Shown here: in pieces, positions 22,231 to 33,635 of the stretch
Layout of the letters: each line of letters begins with the position of its first letter
Position numbering within the stretch: the first letter of the stretch is position 1
Assembly: GCA_020740775.1 (NCBI GenBank)
Contig: JAHEWK010000010.1
Location: 806,001-870,000 of the forward strand
Source: Ilyonectria destructans
Taxonomy: Eukaryota; Ascomycota; Sordariomycetes; Hypocreales; Nectriaceae
DNA length: 64,000 nucleotides
Reading direction: 5' to 3'
Made by a program: the position numbers and the translations under genes
Notes under the pieces: model-generated
What the model saw: the letters and a program-made list of their open reading frames with translations, nothing else
The model's database searches: none
Told to the model about the DNA's origin: nothing

Positions 22231-24119
22231 TCAAGAGAGGTACTCCTTGGGAGACTTGACGTTGTTCTTAGCGGCCCAGGCCTGGAGATCAGCTCGGGTG
22301 TTGTCGAGCGCTTCAGACAGAGCGAACTGGGTGGGGACACCCTCAATTCGGTGGGTCGAGTTGATGTTCTTGACGAGGGTAATCTGGAAGCAGGTGGCGC
22401 TGCCCTGGCGGGAGACAATGGTGGAGTAAGCCAGGAAGAATTCCCAGATCTGGATCAAATGTTAGCAAGGTTGTCCGAATACGGTTACGAGGCCCAGATA
22501 TCGGCCGGGCTCCGAGGTGATGCTGCAGGAATACTTACGCGGAACCATCGCTTGCCGTACTTGGCCTCAACCTTATCGCGGTTGGCCATCCAGTTGCGGT
22601 ACCACCTCCAGAGAGTAGCAGAGTAGTGAACACCAATGGTATCAATGTGCTTAATCTCAAAGCCAGCGCCCTCAAGCTTGTCGACAACCCAGCCAAGGGG
22701 AGTGGAGGCATCGGCACCAGGGAAGATGTACTTGTTCATGAACAGGCCCCAGATAAAGTCCTCGTACTGCCAAGACTTGCGCAGACCAGCGTACTGAAGG
22801 AAGAAGACACCATCGTCATCGAGCATGTTGTGGACCTGAGTGAGGAAGGACGAGAAGTGACGGATACCGACGTGTTCGGACATCTCGAGACTGGTAATCT
22901 TCTTGTAACCACCCTCGGGGACGGGAATATCGCGGTAATCCATGCACAGAATCTTGCTCTGCTCCTCGGGAATGCCAACCTTGCGCATAGCAGCGTTACC
23001 CCAAGCGGTCTGGTTACGGCCAAGGGTAATACCGGTGGCACGAGCACCATAGTTTTCGCTAGCAAAGCGGGCGAGGGTACCCCAACCGCAGCCAATATCG
23101 AGGAGAGACTCGCCCTTCTGGAGGTCAATCTTCTCACAAACGATAGCAAGTTTGTTGTCCTGGAGCTCCTCGAGAGTCTCCTCCTTGGTGATGTCCGAGA
23201 TAATACCAGAGGTGTAGATCATGCGAGGGCCGAGGAACCAGCCGTAGAAGTCATCACCGCGGTCGTAGTGGTCACGAACCTGCTCCTCATCTGTGTTTCG
23301 TTAGTTATGACCGTTAAGGGGGGATACAAGCGGGGGGCCCGTATTAGTGATTGGACATACCCTGGGAGCGGGTGTGCATGATAACCTCGGGGATCATGCC
23401 AAAGAGGAAGAACTTGATGAGGCTGATAGTGAAGCGGAAGCTAGCCCAGTCATGACGGAACTCCATAACATCGAGGCAATCACCCTTGAAGTCGACCTCG
23501 CCGTCAAAGTACATCTCGTGGAAAGTCTCCATGGGAATCTTGCTGTTGCCACGGTACTTGAGGCGGTCAGAGTCCTTCTTGAACTCGAGGTAGTGCTCGA
23601 CGCCGCGACCGGGGAAGCGGGCCTTCTCATTCTTGCGGGGGCTAACGGAGGAGATGAGCAACCAGAAGGCGCCGAGGAGGGGAAGGTCGACAATGAGGGC
23701 GAAGAAGATGGTGGTCTTGATGCCACCACCGAGCTTCCAGCTCATGTACCAGGGGATCAGAGTGAGGACAGCGATCAGGGCATAGTTGTTGAAGGTGTCG
23801 GAGCCGGGGCCGTCCGCTGGGAGGGGGGCATTGTAGATGGCGGGAGACTGTGGACAGAGGGCCAGGTTAGCATTGCAGTTTCCAGTGATTGTTGGCGGCG
23901 AAGGAGGTGTGAGGAGACATCAATTGGCCATGGGAGGCGGCCGATTTGATGCTGGAAGAGGCCAGATAGGAGTCTCCACGGGCCGCATCAAGTGTCACGT
24001 ACCTTGGTCGTGGGGACACCGTAGTTCTCCTGCTTCTCGAAGTCGGGCTGGACAAACTTGGGAGTCTCGGCGAACTCGAAGTCCGCGTTGGTGACGGTAG
24101 CGGGTTCGGGCTTTGCCAT
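22231..24119 (-). CDS. MTS1: Sphingolipid C9-methyltransferase (fungal glucosylceramide pathway)
   Basis: Predicted 524-residue ER membrane enzyme that transfers a methyl group from S-adenosylmethionine to C9 of the sphingoid base of fungal glucosylceramide. Four minus-strand exons: 24119-24003, 23847-23361, 23290-22539, 22449-22231 (introns 155, 70 and 89 bp). Two hydrophobic helices (about residues 55-105) anchor it; a cyclopropane-synthase-like methyltransferase domain follows, with YDRGDDFY, the SAM motif LLDIGCGWGT (DIGCGWG 266-272), YRDIP and SLEMSEHVG. The C-terminal helix-rich segment starts at IWEFFLAYS. The start is the ATG followed by MAKPEPATV, with no upstream ATG in frame. Its product modulates membrane properties and plant-defensin sensitivity in relatives (family knowledge). 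The promoter side carries an 11-G tract (24241-24251). Confidence 0.93.
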
Positions 24120-24510
24120 GTTGAAGATTAGGGCCCAATTGCACCAATGGCTAGAGAGGTGAAGGAGGGAAGAAAGACGAAGTCAACTGTCGTGGCCCGT
24201 CGATGGTTTTTTTCCACTGGGACGGGACAGTTTTCGTGGCGGGGGGGGGGGAGGTGAACCAGACGCACTGGCAGAAGCAGGGAGCTTTGGCCCAGTTACA
24301 GGGAACGAGGGGCGCAAGGGCGGTGAAAAAACAGCGGGGAGGGCCTGTATTTGGGGCAGTCTCATTGGCCGGGGTGGTTGGTTAATGGTTGGAGATGAAA
24401 GCTGTGGCTGGCAGAGAGAACTCCCTAGAATAGCCCCCTGTAGTGCCGCAGCTTTGGGTGTGTCGGTGGGCTTTCGGTAGTGGGAGATAGGCTTCCCTTC
24501 CAGCAGGGGG

Positions 24511-24550
24511 ACCAATTATAGAGGCCAATTATAGGGGCCAATTATAGGGG
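24511..24550. repeat. GGCCAATTATAG tandem repeat containing CCAAT
   Basis: Three near-perfect 13-14 base copies of (G/A)CCAATTATAGGGG occur about 390-430 bases upstream of the sphingolipid methyltransferase start. Each copy contains CCAAT, the binding core of the HAP/CBC (NF-Y) complex, so this may be a promoter element; that use is inference. Confidence 0.7.
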
Positions 24551-25059
24551 CTCAACGCCTGCGCTGAGCACGCATCCAGTCTGCCGTTTGTCGAGTTCGT
24601 TCCTGTGCCGCAGTGGCAGCGTGGCAGCGGCGCATGGGGAGGCGGGGCCGGGTTGCTTCCAGGCCGTTTCAGCACTTTATCTAGCACCAGGTGGCTGAGC
24701 TAGACCTGCTTGCCATTGCTCCAACCTCCACCACGTTTCCCAATCAGACAATTGACTGTGTGTGATGGTTGCACCGTCCGTCCCGTGTATCGCATCGACC
24801 GTCGCATGTTAATATTTGCAATGGCTTCATCGACACTCCCGGTAACATTCTCAGCAATGACTTCCAGACATCCCAAGGCCCTAATTGACCTTGTCTCTCC
24901 CGGCGTCGCGGGTCCTCCAACCCTCCCACAAGGTCAGCAATCCAGCCATCCAATGTCACTGGCCGATCCCATCCGTGGCCATCTCAACCCCAACCCGAAG
25001 TAGTCCAGCGGCCCACCAGCCTCGGTCTGTATCCTCTTGTCTCCCTCCTTTGTCTCCTT

Positions 25060-25085
25060 CCCCCCCCCCCCCCCCCCCCCTTTTT
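25060..25085. repeat. C21-T5 homopolymer tract
   Basis: Twenty-one consecutive C followed by five T within a pyrimidine-rich patch. Such tracts mutate quickly and often cause assembly error, so its exact length is uncertain. It may form an i-motif/G-quadruplex-type structure on opposite strands. Confidence 0.9.
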
Positions 25086-26815
25086 CACATGATGGGGTAA
25101 GAATCCGGGAATTCATACGAGATTCAGCCGCGTGGGCAGGCGATCGGGCCGCCTCTCCAACCGCACTCTGTTCCAGGCTGCCAGATCCGATCCCAGCCTC
25201 GTCGAATTCCGCAAGCAAGCTGCCAGAGAGCGAGCTTTCGTTGCCGATACCGCCAGTGGAGACAACCCATTCTTGTCTTACAGTCTTCGTACAACCGCCT
25301 ACCTGCCTGGGATGCTACTAGCTAGCCCCGTTTCCCCTGTCTCCGCAAATCTCTCTCAGGATACGTGGTCTCTTCCAATGTCCAGGCCTGCGCTGTCGGG
25401 GTCGTGGGAAGCTAAGAAACGGTCTCGAACTGGCTATTCCTGATTGCACAAACGTTGCGTGTCCATTGACGCCAAGCGAACTGCTAAGCCGCGCACAATG
25501 GGCGAACCCCTTTCAAGAAACGATCCAGCAATTCGGTGCGAAATGAATGAATGAAGGTCTTAATTAACACAAACCCTTGACTGTCACGCATCAGCCCCCC
25601 CGAGTCCCGCATGTCCGACGAGGAATTGTCGGGCTTGATCGACCCACCGCCCCCCTGTGTCCCAGTCTCCGGGGACCACACATCCCATATAACCTTCATT
25701 ACGCTGCGTCGATCAGGTGCTGCGTCTCGTTGGCCACGAAGCCCCGTGTGTGTTAAAAGCAGACAAGTCGCCGAGAACCGGCAAGCGCTGTCAGCGCAGC
25801 AGTTTCGGGTGCTCTGCGCACAAGACGATGATCAAACAGCCGTTTTCCCTTGAAACAAACAGTCTAAAACTCGCCTAGAAGCTAGACAAATGCAGACACA
25901 CTTCAACTCCTTGTGCCTGCATCGGGTGGTTCCCTTGTAGGGTCATGACGAGCGTAGCATGGCAACTTTGCAGCCCAGGTTTGTCTTAGCCCAAAGGTGC
26001 CCTCCTGCTCAATATCCTTCCTTTATCGAGAACACAAGCTTTCCCACTCGCGGGACCAAATTACCATCCACATGTCCAAATCTACATCTACCCGCTTGGT
26101 TGACACAGCCCCCCAGACTCTCCACCAGCGAGTGAGATGACCTGCCACAAGGGGTAAATGCGCCAAGCTCAATGCCCGCTTAGGTCTGATTCGTACGCTC
26201 CCCACTGCCATTCTCACACATCAAGTACAGATCGAAATTCAAGTGTTAGCTACAGGATCCATGAGGAAATATGAGTGGATTATAATGCAAACACTGGTAC
26301 ATTCATTTAATTCTCTGCAAACTCGTATGCTTGATAATTTGTTTATGAATGCAAAGCACTAATATATTCCCTCAGGGCCTGAAACATACCCACACACTAA
26401 GCCCGGGTAGTAGACATTGGCTTGGGGTACATTCGTTTAAGGTGGTGCACCCATGCAAAGCTTGTGTACTCTCGCGTGCGAAGAGCACTAGCGCACGTGT
26501 GAATAGGTACCGACGCCTTGTCTAAAAATGCCAAGAATCTATCAGCGGACTTTATTAAACCAAACGACTTGGTACTGTTGATGGCTTCCCAAACTTCGCC
26601 TGCACCTGGGACTTGACGTTTGTATTGAAGGTCGTGAAGTAGGCATGGGCCGCAAGACTAGGCCGCCTTTGTATCGCTTGGCAGTTTGGCTGATTCTGAC
26701 AGTGTCAGGAGCGTTTGATCTCCGCAACACATCCAAAAACCGGCCTGGGCCAGACGAGCTGTGTATATCACCCATGTTCATGGTTTCGACACGCACTGGC
26801 GCACTGCGTCACCAT

Positions 26816-26822
26816 TATAAAG
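26816..26822 (+). promoter_or_regulatory. Putative TATA box of the small secreted protein gene
   Basis: TATAAAG lies 200 bases upstream of the ATG at 27022 and is followed by a T/C-rich leader (26840-26900). Motif and spacing fit an inducible fungal promoter; no transcript evidence. Confidence 0.45.
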
Positions 26823-27021
26823 TCCTTCGGAATGCCCTCTTCCGACACTCCATCTCCTTTCTTGGCGTCGGCCATCTAATCTAGTCTTTTTCATTTTTCG
26901 CTTCGTTGGTCTCGTGGTAACACCCGATCTATTTTTGAATCTTGCTTGCCGGTCAAGCCTTTCCGACAGACGCTCTTTCAATCCTGCTCTTCCTGGCCCT
27001 TTCTGGTCTACTTCCAATACC

Positions 27022-27695
27022 ATGTATCTGTCAAAGGCTATTCTGTTCGTGTCCCTGGCGGCATCGGCGATCGCATCGCCTATCCGTGAGCGAGCCGATC
27101 TTCTGCAGGTTCAGGCCTACGCTCAGTTTCAAATCTCGGACGGCGTTGCTGGAAATGCTCTCGAAGAGGTTGCGGCAAAGTTTCCTGTACGTCGTTTGTA
27201 CCTAGTGGACTGGCATTCGTCCTATCTCGATCGTGGGCTTACATCTGTTTAGGTCAAAGAGTTCCGGGCAAACCTAGCTGGCGTCAGTGCAAATGACCTC
27301 GCCATCCTCAAGGCGGCTCGGGAGACCGCCGAGGCCGCAGAGGCGGATGCAGGTGGCTTTAACGATGCCATTGATCAAGTTGGAGAAGACTCTGACGACG
27401 GAATTGCTCTGCAGACTGGGTGAGTTCGTCCGAGTCCGAACATCGAGACTGCGAAGACAGGAACGGGTGTTTCTCCACAGCGGCTGACAACAAGAATAGC
27501 AAGATCAAGAACAAGGTGCTGAAGTTGGAACTTCAGGTCCTCGCTCTCCAGATTGAGCTTGCACAGGGAGATGGCGATCAGGCGAAGATCGACGAGGAGC
27601 AGACGAAGCTGGACAAGAATGTGGCCACCGATCAAGCGGGTGCAGGCGACCAGAGCCAGAGCATCAACTTTGTGGGCAGCTCGCAACCCCAATGA
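27022..27695 (+). CDS. Small secreted helical protein, function unknown
   Basis: Predicted 175-residue protein from three exons (27022-27186, 27253-27419, 27500-27695; introns 66 and 80 bp). A clean signal peptide (MYLSKAILFVSLAASAIASP, cleavage near residue 18-20) precedes an Ala/Glu/Asp-rich, cysteine-free chain predicted to be largely helical; the third exon encodes a coiled-coil-like stretch (KIKNKVLKLELQVLALQIEL) followed by an Asp/Gln-rich tail ending in NFVGSSQPQ. Exon joins are phase-consistent and each removes in-frame breaks. I recall similar small secreted, conserved helical proteins in filamentous ascomycetes but no function. Isolated from other genes by several kilobases on both sides, as effector-like genes often are; that is suggestive only. 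Confidence 0.78.
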
Positions 27696-28617
27696 TGATT
27701 CTCTGCCTGCCGGGGGAAGTCCAAGACCCGGCTGCTCGGGCCTGATGTTGGTGATAGCGGGAGCTAAAGCCAACCGAGCCAAGATCCCAGGGTTCTGGGA
27801 TGCCGCCGTCCCAAGTCCAGAACGTGCCAGTGGGCCCGGTAGCATCAATAATCCAACGCTTTTCCTCAAACAGGCAACTTATGCCGCCAAGGAACCTGGA
27901 CCTAACAGATGGGGGCGACTTGCTATCTGATGCCACATGGGCGCTCGTCTGCGAAATGTACTCATAATTTCAGTGTACCTTAGCTTTAGCAGACAACTGC
28001 AGCCGCTTTGGCCAGCGCCAGCGCCAGCGCAAGCTCCGGAGAATTCCATACAGTAGTGCAAACATCAATCTTGAATTCACGCAATTATCCATTAGCGTTC
28101 CACACCATCAGCATTTTGCCTTTACCATTGCATGGAAGAAGGGGCGCAGGGGCTGCCCGCCAACATGCCAACATGCTGGGCTGTAGGATCTTGGCTGGAA
28201 ATGCACTTTCCGCTGCGCTTCGTAGAAACAAAAGTAAACTTTGGTTTGGAAAAATCTCTTGCCCACTCCCCTGTCAACTTGGCAGGTACGCACCACCAAC
28301 AGTGGTCCTTCAAATTTAGACCTCTATCGGAGAATTTTCTTCCTTTCCTTCCAATCTAAAACGTTTCTTTCCTTCCGTTCTAAACACGAGGGTGGGATGG
28401 CACGTGCATTGTGAAGGTTTCCCGTCTTGCCGATCTTCCGACCTCCAGCTTACCTTGAGCCTCATCCAAACATCAACATCACCACCAGGCCCTGGGCCTT
28501 GTTTCTTCGTCTTCGTTTCGGGCTCCCTCGCTCCCGCTTCTGCTACCCAGTTCGCCGAGATTATATTGCTTATCTGTCATTCCTTTTCAATACTGTTCTT
28601 CCGGCGCAATAATCAAG
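27696..28617. other. Intergenic, no gene supported
   Basis: No coding region seen. From about 28480 the plus strand is pyrimidine-rich, resembling a leader for the candidate gene starting at 28618. A GCCAGC hexamer repeat occurs at about 28011-28032. Confidence 0.5.
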
Positions 28618-29229
28618 ATGCCCCTCGCGATTCCCGCCGCTTTAGGAAGCACGGCGAGAACACCTCCCACAGTCGACAATAAGTCTTAGGAGCACCGGAG
28701 TCTTCCGCCATCAAAATCAACACGACTTGAGTCGATTCCCGAGGATTCAACCATCGATCATGTGGTAGGCGTTTCCCTCCTTAGCATTTTTCAGGTGCTA
28801 ATTCCGAGAAGCTAGCACATCCACCCCTTCAACCATGCCACAACCGCCTTGCCAATAATGATTTCTTCCACATCGTTGGCGGATATGTACGCGTCGTCAT
28901 CTCTTGGGTTTAGTTCCTAATCTAACGAAGTTGTTGTAGGATGGTACTGTGGGTGATTTAGAAAGACAAGACCAGAGCGGACTCGCTATGGTACGGTTCA
29001 CCCGAGGATTACAAGTCGCGAAGAACCAAACTGACAACTCGATTTCTAGCAACCACCCCCATACACCGCCGTCAACCACTCTCGATCCGATTCTAGAACA
29101 CACCGCCGTGGAAACCCTGGACGTGGTAAACCTAGACGTGGCGGCGTCCCCTCCGAACTCATTCCGGTTTTCGCACTCGTTATGATCATTCCCGTCTTGA
29201 TGATCTACCTCTGCAAGAAAAAGGCATAG
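28618..29229 (+). CDS. Candidate small single-pass membrane protein with C-terminal KKKA
   Basis: Not recognised as a known family. The two last exons are well supported: 28940-28990 and 29050-29229, joined in phase 0 across a 59-bp intron; before them a 53-bp intron (28887-28939) has a good branch site and TTGTAG acceptor. They encode a Pro/Tyr patch (QPPPYTAV), an Arg/Gly-rich basic segment, one strong hydrophobic helix (LIPVFALVMIIPVLMIYL) and the tail CKKKA, which fits a dilysine KKxx ER-retrieval signal. The 5' end is uncertain. One intact model starts at ATG 28618, uses exon 28618-28671, an intron with a weak GTCGAC donor to 28784, and exon 28785-28886, giving 128 residues. Reading straight on from 28618 instead meets TAG at 28687. 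It could therefore be a real gene with a misplaced first exon, or a damaged one. Confidence 0.42.
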
Positions 29230-32200
29230 AATATCACGGGTATATCGGACTCCAATGATAGTCCTCGGTGTTCCTCATTATGTGCCTCTGCTTTCGAAAA
29301 TTGGTTTCCACCCCAACGAGACCAGCGGCGCTCGAGGAAGTCCACGCCAACTGCCGTGATAGCCTCCGAGCAGAGTATTCCTGGGCCAACAATCAACCAT
29401 CGTGTAAGAATCAACTATGACCCAACTTCCCATGCTATCTAACAACTCCTTGTGCAAGGTCGTGTGGTGTATTTCAATGCACGCCGCTGGGATTCCTCGC
29501 TTGCTTTGGGGCAGACAAATATCGATCCATTGACAAAGACACCATACCAACTTTTTTAGCCAATACACACGTAAGATTCCTCAAACTCGATGTGGCTTTC
29601 ATCTCTCTTCGTAGCTCTATCTTTACCCTGAGTTTTGAGTGCTCGGAATTTCGGTATTGACGCACTACCACATCAGAACCAACGTCTCTTCGAGCCAGTC
29701 CGAGGTGCAGACATTCACCTCTAACGACTGGTTTCTATCAAATTACCAACGAGCATTAGTTTCCACATTCGTAGGAACTCCGATGTTTCCGCTATCGCGG
29801 TCAGCAACCCCCGCGTGCTACCTACGCCATGGTGGGTGTGGGCACAAGGTGCTGGATTTAGTGGTCAGACTGAAGGCCATTAATCAGCGCCTGGAAGCAC
29901 AAGACCTCGAGAACATTCCAGATAAACCCACGTGCAGGGCGAGTCATGCAGAATGGCCTGATCTGAGGTCCAGTTTGGGACATTTCGCTGAACATCGAAG
30001 TCTGATCAGACTTGGCCAGTGGTGATGTCCCCCGCTTGCAGAGTCTCATGGCCCTGAGCCAATGTAACCGTCATCGCATCGAACCGTGGAAAGCCGATAT
30101 CCTGTCCGACCAGAAATGATGAAATCCGACTGGAATCGGCCATATCAGATTCTAGGCAACAAAGAAGAATGATGTCCTAGTCAGCACTTAAGCGACGACA
30201 GCCACAATGACGCGGAGGTCAGTACCGAAGGTCCCATCGGACACAGTTTGATTTTCTGTCTTGCCTCAGCCTCCTCGAGCCAAAACGAAACAGGTGCGCA
30301 TGTCTAGTCAGGTATGATTCGTTGCCAAACCAAGACGAAATCCACTGACCCGCAGGGCGATGATCCCCCAAAACCTGCAGCGGCAGCGAGGAATACCGTC
30401 CGAGCATGTACATGCGAGTCCCTACTGTGGTATCTTGGATGTGGATATTCAGTGACGATGCTGCAACCAACCTCGTCGCCACCCGCAGCGTGCTTGTGTC
30501 TCAACAGGGGGTTTCATGCATGGTACAGGACATGCAATTTCAAACATGGTGCAGCAGATTGGCCCAAGACATGCAGCCGCGTTTCTAACATAGGCCACGT
30601 CTAGACTCTGGGACAAGTAATGAGTTGACCTCGTCGTTTCTTGGAGTCCAAAGATAGAAACTCCAGGCCCAAGGAGGAAGTTTTGAGGAAGACTCCTGGT
30701 AGATTGATCTGACTACACGAGGCGGGCGCGCACTAACTTATCATATGGAGGTCGCGCGTTCACTCGGGCACACAGGCGAATTGGGGTTGATTTGGTAGAG
30801 TCGCAGCCGAAGATGGCGCTAAAGCAAGCAAGAAGAACCACGAAGGGCCTAGCTCGGATTGAGATGAGTTGTCGGTCTTGTTGGCTGAGGGCTGGGCGTT
30901 TGACAGGAACAGGAACCCCGGCGGCCATAATGACGGGAAAGCTGCACCGATTGCGCTCAGAGAGGACAGCCGCGAGAAACCCGAGAAATTGAAGGCGGAT
31001 CGTCCGACTGGTGGTTTGCAGGACACCACGGGAGCTGTTCAAAAGAATCGTACGACACGGCAAGACCCTGAAAGTAAAGAAGGCTATTAGACTCGATGGA
31101 GCGAGTCCGGCTTCATGCTGTGGTCTTGGCTACATGTTCCTTGACACGGTGGCTTGCTAGCAGGTTCTTCGATTGCAACCCTCGCTTCGCATCGTATGCG
31201 TCTGGCTCCGACGGGAAGCAGCCTCACAAGGGCCCCCAAGAAGCACGACGCAGGACAAGCACAACCTCGGCCAACCGAGCAGAGCTGTGGATGGGCCTTG
31301 AACCAAGCCGCTTGTTGCCGCCGGCAGCATTGTCAGTCGGTTGTCACACAGACTCCACCATCCATCCAAAAGGGTTCTGGTCGCCGTGACAGCCCTTGAC
31401 GGCGAGTAAGAGGGGAGATGTTCGAAGAGGCAGGGCTTGCTTGCTTTCTTGCTGACCCTGCGCATCTGCACAACAGGGATATGGGGCTCGAGGGACAGAA
31501 TCCCCCAAGCCACGCCACCGGTGCGGTGCGTATGAACTCGTGTCGTGTGTAACCAGCAGTACGGGAAGGGATGCCATACGTTCAGCCGCAGGGAAAAGAA
31601 GGTGATCGATCTAAAACTAGTGGATCACTGCAGTTGGACTTACGCTATGAGATTTGGAGATAACGCCGTTCCCGGCGACCGAAGAAGGGGGGTCGAGCTC
31701 CCCAATGGTGCCGATGACCGAGACCACTGGAGCACACGGCAGGGTGACAGCGTTTTAGCGACAGTAACAAGAGTGGACACGGTGGCTATGGTGGCCCATG
31801 ACGATGAAGTGAGGAGGGAGGAGGAGGAGGAGGACAAGGCGGATCCCACGATGATATTGGTGCGCCCCACGCCAAGGGACGGGCGCCGAGCCAGCTTGCA
31901 CAACCAGCGGGTCACTCAGGAAATGACCTGCCTGCTGTTCCATGCAGCGCCTCGACCAAGGTACGCAGAATGTGACGAGATGGGACCCCGAAGGCAACAG
32001 AGACAGGAACCACTCCAGTTGGTTGAAATGGTGAACGACCAAAAGATCAATGGTCGCCTCCCACCCCACACAGGGCACAAAATCACACAGGTCATCCAAT
32101 CAAGGTGCGGGAGGAGGAGTGCAGCAGAGGAGCAGTCAGATATCAGTTTCTGGGTCCCATGTTGGGTTACGGTTTAGCAGCGGTTTGACGCAATTGACGT

Positions 32201-32609
32201 CCTGTGGGCTGGGCACTTGCGGGAAATCCAGGTAGGAGAGGAGAGAAAGCCCTTGTCCAGACCCCGTTGAGTTGCGGGGAAGTGTCAGTTTCTTGCTGCG
32301 TGTCTGGTCTGGTCGGATCTGCTGGGGCCCATGACCATGGCCACGAGCATGGTCATCAGTGCGAGTGAGCATGAGCAAGAGTCAGCGGGGTACGCGGTGT
32401 CCCTGGACAGTTTAACAGTGCGATGTGAGCATAGGAAACCTGTGCCGTACTCTCTATCACCCTGATGGCGATCTTGATGCTGGCCCTGATCCCCTGACGC
32501 AAGATGTCTTCTCGTCTTGATGTTGTCATTAGCCGCGCTCGACCAGCAGCTGCGTCTTGGCGATCGGTTTCGATGCTGTGGAAGTTGGAGACTAGAGATA
32601 GACCGGGGA

Positions 32610-32656
32610 CAGACTGCAGACTGCAGACTGGAGACTGCAGATTGACGACTGTAGAC
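32610..32656. repeat. AGACTGC minisatellite
   Basis: Tandem 7-10 base units of the form (G)AGACTGCAG appear about five times with slight variation (including GATTGACGACTGTAGACT at the end). Non-coding; no function visible. Confidence 0.8.
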
Positions 32657-32692
32657 TAAATGTTGAAGACTCGTCACTAATTATAAGACCGG

Positions 32693-32740
32693 GGACTGGG
32701 GATTGGGGATTGGGGACTGGGAACCGGAGATTGGAAGCAA
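32693..32740. repeat. GGGGATT / GGGGACT minisatellite
   Basis: Five imperfect 7-base units GGGGACT or GGGGATT, followed by diverged copies. Runs of four G at regular spacing could form a G-quadruplex on the plus strand. Confidence 0.8.
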
Positions 32741-33590
32741 GGCCGCCAAGGCTAACCACCTTACCTACGTCCTACCGTTTGGGAGAGCATGATTACACAT
32801 CCGCCTCGCACCACCTCAGCATCATATCATGTTGTTGTTGGCACGGCTTCTCTTCTCCTCTTCCTGCGGGAGCCCCATTGTGGGTTTGGGAGAGAACTGC
32901 GAATTGTGGAGGCTCCTAGACGACGAATGCTACGCCAACACGCATAGCAGGGTCCCTCCGTACCATGCCATGGCATGCCTTGTCCTGTCCATGTTGCCGC
33001 GTTCGCTCAGCCAAGAGGGGGGCCTTGGAACGTGGGATGTGGGTGTGCGATATCGATGATGGCGGTGATCATTGGGCGTTCTGGAGTCTGCGCCACCCGT
33101 CCCGTCGTCATGGCCCTCTATCTCCGTGACCCTACCGTTGGAATCGGGGGGACTTTGCCGCTTCCAGAAGCTACAGGGTGAGACATGACCCAGACACATC
33201 TGCTTGAAGACCCTGAGATGCCGATGGCTCTCTGGCCAACCGTATACCGTGCCCTGGCAGTGCCCTGGCAGTGCCGAGAAGACGGTCAATTCCTCCAATA
33301 CTCATTTGTCGAGGCCCAGCCCCGAGTCCGACCCCAGCTGGTACAAAGAGGAAACAAAGAGGAAACAAACATGTCTCGAAAGTAGCCTCGTGAGCAGGCA
33401 CGGCATTAGTTAGGGCGATCAGAGGGGCAGTACGTCCGACAAAGCCGCACAGAGTTCCCGGGGTCACTGTAAGTCGACCCCGGGCTCCCAAGACATCCAT
33501 ATGTTCCCAACTAAGGCCAAGGCATCGGCTGGGTCCTCCTGCGGCCCATAAAAGCCGAAAGTCCCGCTAACGATGACAAGACTTGCGCGT

Positions 33591-33635
33591 GCGGTACGGT
33601 ACGGCACGGTACGGTGCGGTGCCGGGCGGTACGGG
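33591..33635. repeat. GCGGTACGGTACGG short repeats
   Basis: Overlapping GGTACG and GGTGCG pentamer/hexamer units repeated about seven times, roughly 470 bases upstream of the cysteine-rich mini-gene. Could be a binding-site cluster or simple slippage. Confidence 0.75.

Larger units (their letters stand above)
24120..27021. other. Large intergenic region with homopolymer tracts
   Basis: No gene could be supported in 2.9 kb. Features seen: a G11 tract at 24241-24251, triplicated CCAATTATAG-like units at 24512-24549, a C21-T5 tract at 25060-25085, and a TATA motif at 26816-26822 that belongs to the next gene. Confidence 0.55.

Noticed and set aside
31606..31634. Sequence resembling a cloning-vector polylinker (ATCTAAAACTAGTGGATCACTGCAG)
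   Set aside because: Similar to a common plasmid multiple cloning site but with several mismatches and no adjoining vector sequence; treated as coincidence.
31545..32177. Longest unassigned open frame (about 210 codons) in the gene-poor region
   Set aside because: It begins with GTG rather than ATG, has no recognisable domain, signal peptide or splice logic, and is matched by overlapping open frames on the other strand.
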